Origin: Aspidiotus rigidus
Lineage: Eukaryota; Arthropoda; Insecta; Hemiptera; Diaspididae
DNA: 64,000 nt
NCBI GenBank assembly: GCA_035079385.1
Contig: JAVHKY010000028.1
Span: 2,604,001 to 2,668,000, forward strand
Direction of reading: 5' to 3'
Part shown: positions 46,901-58,020 of the stretch, piece after piece
Position numbering within the stretch: position 1 is the first letter of the stretch
Layout of the letters: the number at the start of each line of letters is the position of its first letter
Translations under genes and position numbers: made by a program
The notes under the pieces: generated by a model
What the model was told of the DNA's origin: nothing
What the model saw: the letters and a program-made list of their open reading frames with translations, nothing else
Databases searched by the model: none

Positions 46901-47522
46901 CTTCGTTTCCATTCTCCTCGTCATTGTCTTCGTCAGTGATATCCGACTCGTCATCGTGCACAACAGAATCGAACAGAAGAAAAGTTTCACCTAGTAATGT
47001 TTGTCGATATCGCTGTGGAATATCACCAAGATCTCGCAGTCTCTGCGGATTGGGCGGGAGATCCTTCCTACGTGCGCGCCGCATGCTCTTCGATAATGCC
47101 TCTTGTTCAGGCAGTTGAGCAAGTACGCCAGGTGGTAGTCCCGCTAGCTCTGTACGAAGGATTTGAGACAGTGGTAACGACGGGTTTTCACTAGCCAAAC
47201 GTTTTACTCGGGCTGTAACTTCTTCAGCAGCGCTTTCCTCGACGTTTGACGGATGCGTATGCGCCGAATCGCATGGCCCCTTGTGAATTACTAGGTTTTC
47301 GGCGCGTGCTGGCTCGTTCGTGATCGCTCTTGCCTTGCATTCACCCTTCTTAGTCATTCGACAGTCCCAATAAATTCTTCCACGAGTTTTCTTCGGCTTC
47401 ACGTAGATGAAGGCACTCAATTGCAGTTTTCCATGAACTATTTTACCTGCCATGATTGTTCGAAGACTAAGTGTTTCACACTTTTCCGACAGCGTTTGAG
47501 CTTCCACTTTATAATTTTCCAT
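46875..47522 (-). pseudogene. FLYWCH zinc-finger part of MULE transposase
   Basis: The likely start is the ATG at 47522 (MENYKVEAQ) or at 47453 (MAGKIVHG). A FLYWCH-like finger is seen in LSAFIYVKPKKTRGRIYWDC, with KGECKARA and HTH completing the Cys2His2 pattern; the first aromatic of the classical signature is not obvious. A basic region (MRRARRKDL) and an acidic stretch (DESDITDEDNDEENG) follow. The frame is then lost at the junction with the MULE core. In intact relatives several hundred bases encoding the first part of the catalytic domain would follow here. Confidence 0.7.
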
Positions 47523-47673
47523 AGAAATTAAATTCGGCAACATTTTCGGCAAATTTATTTTCGGAAAGTTGGGTTCCACGATTTGGCATTCGGCAAATGC
47601 GTAGTCATCTTCATGTCCATTCGGCTTCTTGTCCAGGTGGAAAAGTGGACTTCGACAATACAGTTTCGGCAAA

Positions 47674-48375
47674 GCAATCGATTGCTCTGAATGTGCAGGG
47701 TAAATGGACGACCTTGTTTGGGAATGAACTGAGATCATGGTTAGCTGTACATTAACCTGACACGGGTGTCAAGTGGCCATGGCTGCTTCAACAAGTACCT
47801 TCATGAGACGTTGAAGACAGTTGAGTAGTGCAACCAAGGGCGGCATGATGGACCATAGCACATTTTATTTGAATGTGAGGCGTGGACGCGTGTGCGAGGT
47901 GAGCTTGGACGTTCCCTTCAAGAGATTGGAATCGGTAAAGCGCTTGCTTCAAATAACCCCGCTAGGTTCCGAAGAAGCGTGGAACCAGGTGTCTGCATTT
48001 TCAGCTCCAGTCATGAAGAAGAAGGTGGATCTAGAATCGAATAAGCAAATGCGGAACCATGCTAGGGTTTACTCGACTCCTGTGTACCACCACATACAGA
48101 TGTGCAAGAAGAAGAGGAAGATTAATTGAACTTGAAGGATGAAGAAGAAGAGACTCCATTATTGACCTACTGTACGTGTGCTCTAAAGTTTTGCCTGCTT
48201 GGGGGCATTACAGCTTGGCGGTTGCCTAGAAGAAGAGGGGGTCCGCCGAGGAGATTCTTCCAACATTGAATTTATACCCGAAAGGGTGGATTCCGGTGTT
48301 GGAGGAAACAAATTACCGCACTCACTCCACCATGGAAGACGAGCGGCGCTACACATGCGATAAAAGCGAATCAGG
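47674..48375 (+). pseudogene. R1/LOA-like LINE ORF2 C-terminus and 3' UTR, second piece
   Basis: After the MULE the plus strand continues QGKWTTLFGNELRSWL, GHGCFNKYLHETLKTVE and then EVSLDVPFKRLESV and EEAWNQVSAFSAPVMKKKV. These are the C-terminal motifs of R1/LOA-type ORF2 (GHG.FN.YL and the final E.W..V..F region). The last coding-like bases are near 48050. 48100-48350 is the 3' UTR, matched in inverse by the fragment at 16883-17267. The copy ends near GCGATAAAAGCG without a clear poly-A. Confidence 0.75.
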
Positions 48376-49426
48376 GTTTTGAAAACAACTACAAACTTAA
48401 TCGATTTTTAAATCTTATTGAGCTATGAAGTTTTTTTATTGCATCAAAGTAAAATTTCTGATACCTCAATCTAAGAACCTATTTCAGACGATTCTTTCTA
48501 CCCTAGAAATGTTCAGCGTTAGTCCGATGTTTCATCTTCTAAGATTGAAGAATTCGGGCAATGGGTCTTCCCTCTAGCGGCTAATTGCCGGCTGGTGCAA
48601 TTTGGTCGAGAAGGTGAAGTTTAAACTCGTCTAAAAGATGATCACGAGAGCTACAACCTTCATTCTTCACACTTTTCTGTATAGAATAATGTTTAAGGCA
48701 GTAGAGTTTATTTTACTTGTATCACCTCTTAAGGCCTTGAACACCACGTTCGCCTTTCAGTGCATTCCAGATATAGCCACTGACACCCCTACTGGATTCC
48801 GAATGATTTCGAATTCACAGATGGAGAGAAAAGAGCAGCCACTGGCTTGTGGTAAAACGGAAAATTTATTCTGCCCAAAGTGCTTAGGAGTCCCTTCAAA
48901 ATTATAAATATCCGTCCCACTGATCAGTCATAATACAAAACTTTCTATAGCGCAAAAAAGGAAGATCATCTTTAATGTCCACTGTGGATGGTATCATGAG
49001 TGGGTCTTGATCACGCCCACCGTATGACGTCACCAACGGGATGAAATCTTAGCCTACAGCTGACGACACACGTGCTTTCACGGTCAGCGTTGCTCCAAAC
49101 TCGCAGATAGAATTCTCAGTTACGAATATCATGAGCAACCGCGCGTAATAGCGTCGGTGCTGATTGATTTAGGGTTTTTGTTGTCATGTACACAAGTTTC
49201 TGGAGGGTACGTCTGAGGTACAATAAAAAGACCTCCTAATAAGTTTGTATGACGAGCCTGGAAGTCTTACATCTATAATATACTGAGCTATTTTGCTCTG
49301 TATGCTATCAAAGTATCCTAGCTTATGCACTGACTCTGAATTCCTTCCTGCGTCACTGCAGCTTTTTTTTTAAGATTTATGGGTTCAACGAAAGACAATG
49401 ATTTTATACGTGCGGGAATTATATCA
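48376..49426. other. Non-coding stretch, nothing recognised
   Basis: AT-rich, no known motif. Confidence 0.4.
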
Positions 49427-49529
49427 GGAGGGGGTAGTTAGTAGATGAGAATACAAGCGAAAAATTTGGTCACCTTGTGGGGATCCGAACATTTTTCGCT
49501 TGTATTCTCATCTACTAACTACCCCCTCC
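49427..49529. repeat. Perfect 39-bp inverted repeat (hairpin)
   Basis: The left arm 49427-49465 (starting GGAGGGGGTAGTTAGTAG) and the right arm 49491-49529 are exact complements, with a 25-base loop. TTTATGGGTTCA occurs directly on both sides (49375 and 49530). Confidence 0.95.
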
Positions 49530-52500
49530 ATTTATGGGTTCATTAATGAACCAAGAAACATGATTGTATTGTACTATACTAATATCATTATTTTCCTCTT
49601 TGTTTGTTTTAGGTGAGTTTCCATTTATCATGTTGAGCAAATTAGTGTGTGTCGTCTCATTTCGAAGGTACGTTGTTTTCACCAAAATTATTAGTATTTT
49701 TAAGTAAAGAAAAGATTTCAAAGTTGTGATTCTCAAATTAGTCTCGATTCTCATTTTCAAAAATGAATAGAATTGGTCGTGAGAATTACCACAAATTTTG
49801 TACAACTCTTCAGATAGAGCTCGGGAAGTCCATAGCAAGAGCGAGTCTCTTTACCGAGAAAGGCGTGTCGGGGAGTCAAACAAATTGATGTGATAGGATT
49901 TGTGTTGCTGAATTGTGAGCAGAGATGGGCGGGAAAAATTCTTCTAAGGGGTCCGGGAAAAGTCTCGGATAGGTCCCCTAGACGCTGATAAATAATTAAA
50001 ATAATCGGTGTCCACATCACTCCAACCCATTTCCATCTAGGTTACAAACCAGTCATTGATGTGTCATTCACCTTGAAACGTTTTGGACGCCATATCCAAG
50101 GCGACATAATTTTGGATCAATAATGAGAAAGCGACTATCGGTGCATCAGTTTCGAGGTACTCCAAGAGGAAATTGTTGTCACTCCTAGAATACTTGGGAG
50201 CAAATGGAAAGTTTGATTAGGACCCCGTGCGTAGCTCGCTGGCTCTTACCTAGGTCAGGATCTATTTGATAGTGCCCTATGTAGGTAATGTGAAAACTTG
50301 AAGAAGTTGAAGGATCTTAAGATATTGTCGACTTCATTGGCCTGGACAGAGAGTGTGCACTGGCACTGGTATTGTGTAATGAGTTTGAAGTACCCAGTAG
50401 GATTTGAGGAACCGTTATATAAATGAAATTGAAATACTTCAGATTTTGTGCAATGAAAATTGGGCCTCCATGTATTCAACATTTGGAAGGGTGGTTAATT
50501 TAACTTTCCTCAGATCGAGAATTCCGATAAGGTAACGTTTCGGGCGGAAATTCAGCTGAATTTGGAAAAGACCGGATGAGTTCTTGGAAGTGTGATATTT
50601 ATTTCGTCCCTTGTTCCGCTCAGGTGCTCGTCCTGTTCATAGGGTTGAACATGATAATGTAACGGTTGCCAGTTTGTAAAACGTTTGGCATACAAAGAGA
50701 GAGAAACAATAGTGTGTTGAAAGTTTAAGAAGGGAATTACAGTGGTAAGGAAAGTATATAAAAAGGTGGTACGTTGCGTTGCAACGACGAACCACGGTGA
50801 TAATGGCTATTTCATTGACCTGGCTGGTGTCAGGTTAATTAAATAAGGAAATAAACGAGACAAGTCATGCGATACGATGCATGCCATGTGAACACGCGGC
50901 TACGCAAATTGTCTCCTCTCGCAAATCTGTTCCAACTTATCTATTTATGTGTACTCTCCGGTATAAAGGTAAACTCGCGTTGAAAGTAAAGCGTTCGAGT
51001 GCAGCGTAGAAGATACATATTATTAATAATACATTTGTCTTGGTCGTTTTGTCGATGAAAAGGGGTTGCGATCGTAACAAGCTCGAAGACGTGTCAGTTC
51101 GGTCCACGCTCGTGGCAGCTGAAACTTCGATAGAAAAATTCATTTCGAAACGCTTATAGGCGATAATGGTTCTTAGTTATCCACTTTCAGCTACCGAGCG
51201 GTCGAAGTCGTTTCAAATAATACTCTAAAACGAACAAGAGTAACTAATTCAAATACTGATAATTATAGCGTGTTAGTCTCGTAAAATAAGTTTAATGGAA
51301 ACTTAACAAGATCTACTCGGTGAGGTAATTTTTTCCTTTATAGTGCGGTCTCCGCCGACTTAACGAAGAGTTGATGAGACTGTGGTGTTTTCTTCTAATT
51401 TAGTCTCCTTAAATCTAGACTTCGAGATTGAATTGACATAAGACAAGAATCTCGAGAAGACAAAGTTCAAGCAGTGGCGTAGGCGGAGGACGTTGTTTTT
51501 TCTAAATAATCCTCTTACGTGAAATCCACTGAAAAATATTGAGGTTAAAAAACAATTTTATTCATTCCCCCTTTCCTCGAATCTTGGCCATCGTTTATAG
51601 TACCGTAGCAATTTCGAAAGCTCGTGCCCGTCGAACTATGGCACTTCGACCACTATATTTACCCTTCAATAGATATGAAATTGCCTCATTTACCCTCCTG
51701 TACAACTGCGAAATTGTTAAATGTGGCTGTGAAATCTCAGGCTCTTCTTTTTTCCCCCCGAGGGAGATTAGCTTTAAAATACCTCATGTAAAATATAGTT
51801 CTTAGAATGACTTGAGTAATTGTATTGTAGAAATGATACTCTTAGAATCCTATCGAGCGATTTGAGGATTATGGGTATTTTACCTTGATTGAAACAAATC
51901 TATTTTGCATATCCACTTACTAAAGATTGCCCGAAAAGTTTTCTTTCGCCGATACACAGATAAAAGTATGCGCTAGTAAAACGTCATAGAAAAAAAACAA
52001 CGACCATCAGGGTTGTGCTACTGGGGTGTCATCAAGATAAATGTAAAGATTACTGAGAACGTGTATAAGCTTATTACAAGCGACATATGAGAGATGAAGG
52101 AGATACGTTTTATCGTTATAAATCTTCAGAATTATGATCGAATTTAAGATCTCTCGGCGAGCGAGCGACGCGCAGATTTGCCCAAGTCCTCGCAATTAAT
52201 GACAGCAATAATATCTCGCATTAATTCTTATTCAGTATTGTTATTATCGTTATTTACTGCGGTATAATCGTTCACGGTGTATTACTTCGTGCTATTTTAC
52301 TTTGTTCTGTTTTAATCTTAATCAGCCAACGATAATTTTTTTTTTTATATTAGACCTATTCATTTTCGCGTTTTTTTTTTTTTTTCTATCGTGTTTTTTC
52401 ATTGCTCTGTTTACGTATGTATACTGTAGGGTTATATAAATGAAAGAGACTTGTGTAATTACTTATATGATTACAGATTTACGATAAGAAGAAACTTATC

Positions 52501-55500
52501 ATTATATTTTGAGATGGCGCCTCGCGTCTGAACGGGAGCCAGGTACTTACACGCATTGATAACAGAAGGATTAGCTCTATTCGTTTCATTTCACCTGACT
52601 TTTATCTCATTTTATGCCTTCCTGTTTTTTTCTTTCATTGTACGTGTTAATGAATGGACGGACGAACTTGACGTTGTTTGTACATGTATTTTGTACATTG
52701 TTTCACGTGCACATTTTCTAACAAGCTTCTTTCGGTCTCATTATGCCGCCTGTGACTGCAGGTTGAAGTTGGTACATTTGACATATGGCGATTACCGTTT
52801 TGATTGGTGGGTTTAAAATGGTTGGGACAGTCCTGGCTTTGCTCATTGGATTTGAATTGTTCTTAATCAGTATTTGGAAATGTTAGGGAAGCTGGTGAGA
52901 ACGCATTCAGAGAGGACTAGAATTATGAAACGTGAGTACCCCTATGATTGATCGTTCCTTCGCCTCTTGGATGACACGTATCTTGAAGCAAGGATTTCCA
53001 GGTTCACTCAGCTCCTTGGGAAGTATAATACTCACGATAGTTGGGCGCCATTTAAATCTTGAACATGGTAGTATATCGTGATCCAAGAACCATTGGCATA
53101 CCACCAAGCTAAATTTAACTGCTTCCGCTCTGTCAAAGGATGATCATTGTTTCCTATGTTCGAGAGTGTAAGAAAAGAAAGCTACAACTCACAGTCCCAC
53201 TTGGAAATTCAACATCCCCGGACAGGACGTGGTTACCTTGCTCCAATCCTCGGGCTGGACCTGCCTCAATACGGACAGGCCAAAACTCCCTACACGATTG
53301 CCACCAAGCAAGGCACAGTACACTAATGCTACTAACTCACACGACCGGCTAGCTCGCGGTACTAGAGTATGTCCAGTTCAGGGACGTGAAATCACCAGGA
53401 TGGACATGTGCACAGAAAAATTTAGGCTCGACAGGGTTAGATTTCTCAGTAATATTAGGACGAATACCGAAAAAAATTCCGACGCATTCACGAGAGGTAT
53501 CAATTAGAGGCAAAGGGGATAAGAAAATATTTCTACACTCCCGACCCAAACACGAAGAGAAAACTAAAAAAAGACCTATGGGTTTCCCCTCCCCCTCCCC
53601 TCCCCTTACATCTGAGTGAGTGTCAAGGCATCATGCTTCGAAGTACGAGGACTGCATCCTGTCTAACAATTCATTCCGTTCTCAGTTTCCTCCTTTACGC
53701 CATCATTACAATAAGGCAAATTTCATCCAGAATTATTATCCAGCTCCATTCCGCTCCGGATGTGCTCGTAGTTGAGGCTAGTGATAACGACTCCCACTCG
53801 GTGTTACTATATTTAATGAAATAATTGACACGCCGTCTGGAGATCCTTGATATAAATGATAATGATCTTCACTGCTACCTCCGACTGGACCTAACGACAA
53901 TTGACGAGCACGTGGTTAGTGATACCATAACTCCGGAACGATTAGATGAGCAATGAGAAGAGAGCTTCTCTTTAAATTTATATAAAATATTCTGTTCGAA
54001 GATATCGACAAATAGTTTGTCAGAACGAATTTCGTTGTGATTTAACCGTGGTAAATTACTAGACGAAATATCGGCCAAAGGCTTCTAATGCGGGAAAGAA
54101 GTGTCCTTTAGCCCTGATGTCCACTATCACCTCTTCTAGAAGGTGTTTGTCCTTTTCTAATGAGGTTATATATCTCTTTATTACCAGATTAGGCACGACG
54201 TTCTCTAACCCCGGTGGGGGCCTGACGACTTTAGCACGTTCCCCGTGGTTCTGATTCGGCCACTGAACTCTTCTACTCTCTCGAGGACATCCATTATTCG
54301 CGATCTCTTTCAATAGTACGAAATTCTCTGGAGCATTACGCAGACTGATGACCTCTTCTTCAAACGGATCTTTATCCAACACCATAATTTCCTTCTTTTT
54401 GTCCGGACTACCATGCAGTTTTTCAATTCCTCCGAAATATCCTCCTTAATTGGGTGTAAGTGTCCTTCGCGACACTCTCCCATCAATCTTTCAACATTGG
54501 CTTCCCTAATATTTCATACAACACATTATATTTTTACATTTGTCTTATTTGATAAGGTGGGTACTCGCCAGGGCTCGGGCTTTCTTCAGTATGTTGACGT
54601 AGTAAAAAGTGGAAGACCAAAATTTATTCAGCTCCCCACAATCCTTTCGGATGGTTCAGGAGCGTTGAACTTTTACTGCATGTACAGACTACTGCGAGGA
54701 ACTAATTTCAGCAAAAAAACCTGTGTCCTAAATTTTGTTTGTATTGAGGGTTTTTTCATATATTTTTCCTGTACTGTGATCAGTTTCGTTCGAATTGAAT
54801 AGGAAAAAAATGGCAGTAGAATTCGCTGATGAGTCACTTTTTCCCATAACAGTCGAATTCTGCTTCTCTCGGACGACGGCCCTGAACGATTTTCCTGTAA
54901 TCGACCGTGAATTACATCCTCATAAGTGTTTCCTCAATTTCGCAGAGTTCCCAAATCACATTGGATTCGCGGCGTTGCTCCTGAAATATTGACTCAAATC
55001 CTCCCAGATGAGTCTTTCTACCCTGAGAATCAATTTTTGGATAATTTTTCTCCTGAATCAGGACCAAATGCATTCGAATCACTGACTTTCTGATTTATGC
55101 CTTTTCTTCCTGAACTTCTTGCTCAATACCTTGTACTTGGGGCCTAACAAATGTAAAAGAAAGAAAAAAAAAAATTAAATTTGGTTTCATTAGAGGTCTT
55201 GAGAAAATATTAGGACATAGTTTATCTTACATATCCGAAAACTTCATTCAAAATAAAGCTCATGGTACGCTTTAACAAAAAATGTTGATCTTCAACCCTG
55301 TAAATTCTCCTCTATGACTCTCTCTCCTCTCTCCAAGCCATGCAAAACCCTTACTCTTCCCATCCTATTGTACAGCGCGCTCTCATAATCCTGCACACCT
55401 TAACGTCTTCCCTGTCTTCAATTGCTTTCCTCTAGATCCTGGCCACGAAGAAATGTCTATGAATTGGACACACTCGCCTAACCCACTCCTTCCTTATCCC

Positions 55501-55639
55501 TGGACTCTTTGCCCCTCCCTCGTACCAATACTGCCGAACTGAGAGTTTATCTGTCTCTCACTTCTTCACCTGCCCCACAGCGGGATGAAACGCCATGCTA
55601 GGTGGCCAAAATTCTAATTTTCGACTGAATGCCTAATGA
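49530..55639. other. Long non-coding stretch, nothing firmly recognised
   Basis: No known domain. A minus-strand frame at 54059-54430 (about 120 codons, FEEEVISLRNAPENFVLLKE, hydrophilic, not low-complexity) may be a decayed coding piece of unknown origin. Poly-T runs are at 52339 and 52371. Confidence 0.35.
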
Positions 55640-56060
55640 AGATCAACTAAGGGGTTTTCGTGGTCGTAGAATTCGATTTTCCCGTCAGATTTATGATTGG
55701 GTCATTTTTTCTCAAAGTTTGAAGCCTTTATTTGGAGTTTGTGAACAAAAGTTTGACTGACCAAGAGCAACAGTTTATTAAAGTCATCTGAGGGGTAATC
55801 AAGATCGAAGAATTCTCAATGTTTTGGATCATTTTTGCTCCAAGTTCGAAGCTTTTACTTGGAGTTCGTGGACAAAAAGTATACTGACTAAGAGAAAAAG
55901 TTTATGAACATCATCTAAGCGGTAATCGAGATCGTAGAATTCGAATTTTCAGTCATATTTATGATGACAGCATTTTTCCAGAGTTTGTGGACAAAGGTTT
56001 CACTGATCAAGAGCAATAGATTATGAAAATAGGATAAGGGGTGATCAAGACTGTAGAACT
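55640..56060 (+). repeat. Degenerate tandem repeat of about 150 bp, three units
   Basis: Units share GATC-AGAATTC, TTTGGAGTTTGTG(A/G)ACAAA, TGAC(T/C)-A-GAGCAA and GGGGT(A/G)ATCAAGA. They start near 55650, 55795 and 55920. Confidence 0.7.
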
Positions 56061-57286
56061 CAAATATTTTTCTTTGAAGTCACCTTCTACGAATAATAAT
56101 AATAATTTTGGATATTATCTCTGAAGCTACTTCTGATAAATCAATATTCTGACAAAAAAAAAGAAATGTATTTCAACAAGCAATATTGAGTATGGTTATC
56201 AAAATATCGAATTATTCTTTAGAAATTCTAGTATCTAAGAAAATTCAAAATTTTTCAGAATGAAGTATCATTCAATTCAAAATTGAAAAAATTTTCCTTT
56301 TCTTCCTATTTGCTTCTGTCATCTTCTACTCCTTCGCTTATGTCATCTTCCTCAGTTTGATTCATGATTAAAAGTTTCTCAGCTTTTTTTGCGAAAGGCT
56401 CGAATTTTTTTTTCTTTTTCAGTCAAAGGCTGGAAATAAAGGGGTCCCATCTCCTCAAAATGAGTTGAAGTCACGCTCAAACAGGTGCGAATCCTGACAA
56501 AGTCTAAAGGACTTCTTTTTTTTTACATTTTCTGTGATACTACGGATTTTTTTTAGGAGGGGGGGATTTTTCCCTTTCCCTTCCGTGGATCCGCGCCTAC
56601 TTAAACAGATAGTTGATAGAATACTTTTTTGAATCAATAATGCACAGCAACAAAAGATCTTTCAAATAGTACAGGTATAAATGGAATTTCTAGAAAGGGA
56701 GGGGGTAGCGAACTCTGTACACAGCAATGTATGAAAACCTGTTCTACATCGTATTATCATTGATTCAAGTTTAATTTCTTTTGTAAATTGATTCCATTAA
56801 ATAGCTGCTATCCCAATAAATAGCTTTTATGCTCAAATAACTGAAGGAAATATATTGAAAAATGACGAAAAGGCGCAAAAAATGTCAATGTGGGTTGAGA
56901 GAGGAGGGTTACAAGAAATCATTTCCGTCCCACCCGCCTTGGTAAGTTTTGTCAAATTTTTTAGATGGCTAATAAAATATTATGAAAATGTATTACAATT
57001 AAGCTTACTTTTGGAGTATTTTGTGAGGAGAAATAGTCGTCCAATCATCAAAATTTCAAAAGTTCATCATGAATCACAAGACTCTTATCACCTCGTGGAG
57101 AATACGGAAGGAATTACGTCCTTGCAAAATAAAATGACTGAGTGGTCTGTTGAAATAACAAGAACAAATGGTTGTTGGCTTGTGCATCTGCCACGCTGCT
57201 CACACCAACTCACTTCCACAAAAACCGGTTTCATTATTGAATAATGTGGTCGAAACGTTTCTAAAACTTGAACAAAATAATTCGCA
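56061..57286. other. Non-coding stretch, nothing recognised
   Basis: AT-rich. A 129-codon plus-strand frame at 56855-57244 has no known motif. Confidence 0.4.
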
Positions 57287-58020
57287 CTAGTGTAGGCGAT
57301 CAAAAAAGACAATCTTGGTAAAATGCAGGAGTTTGTTGGAATGTGTCATCATCTTGTCGTCGCACGAGGGATGAGTGTTTGCGATTAATAGCACCAACAA
57401 GTCCACATCCTCCCCAACAAGCACGACTTGACTCCCTGCAGACGCAATATCAATGGCACTCTGCACTATCAGAAGATCCGCGTCACCTTCTGCTTGACTA
57501 ACAATGTGTTTTCTTCCTTCAAATTTTTGTTTGAGAAGATTGATCAGTTGTTCTATGTTTCGAATGCTGGTCATAAACTGATCTTGTTTAATAGTGACGA
57601 GGGTCTTTGAGGGCGCTCTTGTTCCGCAACTTTTGTGCTTCCCTTTACATTTTCTCCGTTCCCATCAAATACAAGGCAGAATTTCGTCCGTAATTGCGCT
57701 CTACATAGGCAACGTATTCATCACATGTACTTGCTCAACTTTGGCGCTGTGCCCACCTTCAACAGCATAAGGGCACCTACCTCGTACGCCTAATAACAAT
57801 TTCAGCGACAATACCATTTGAGAGAAAAACTAATTATTCATCTTGAGTGTCGGCGAATGGATTGTGCTGAGGAAACCATTCATATAAGACACCACTATCT
57901 CGTTCATCTCTGGTATGTCTTGCTGGTCGATGTACTGATATGAGCTGGCGCTCTCTTTGTTGGCATGCTTCTCCACTTGATCCCAAACCGTACTTGAGGC
58001 TAGCATTGAAAGTATCCAAA
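57287..58020 (-). pseudogene. XPG/PIN-like nuclease pseudogene, transposon-associated type
   Basis: The N-terminal piece (58019-57834) reads LISVHRPARHTRDERDSGVL and ends QHNPFADTQDE. After frameshifts CDEYVAYVERNYGRN and KTLVTIKQDQFMTS follow. The C-terminal piece (57574-57287) has QAEGDADLLIVQSAI and VVLVGEDVDLLVLLIA, the two acidic blocks of a FEN/XPG-like PIN domain. Proteins of this layout are frequent in arthropod genomes in many copies. The order is collinear, with at least two frame breaks and stops. Its own function is lost; mobile origin is inference. Confidence 0.55.

Larger units (their letters stand above)
45970..47673 (-). mobile_element. FLYWCH/MULE DNA transposon, internally deleted, inserted in LINE
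   Basis: Inverted ends of about 53 bases begin (C)TTTGCCGAA and share TGTATTG, GAAGTCCACTTTTCC and CCTGGACAA. GCCGAA/TCCGAA motifs recur just inside both ends (46018-46070 and 47520-47600). LINE sequence lies on both sides. A clear 8-9 base target duplication was not found. It carries a FLYWCH-type finger and part of a MULE transposase on the minus strand. Confidence 0.75.

Noticed and set aside
54059..54430. Minus-strand frame of about 120 codons (FEEEVISLRNAPENF)
   Set aside because: Composition is protein-like, but no family is recognised and neighbouring frames do not extend it; noted only in the gap entry.
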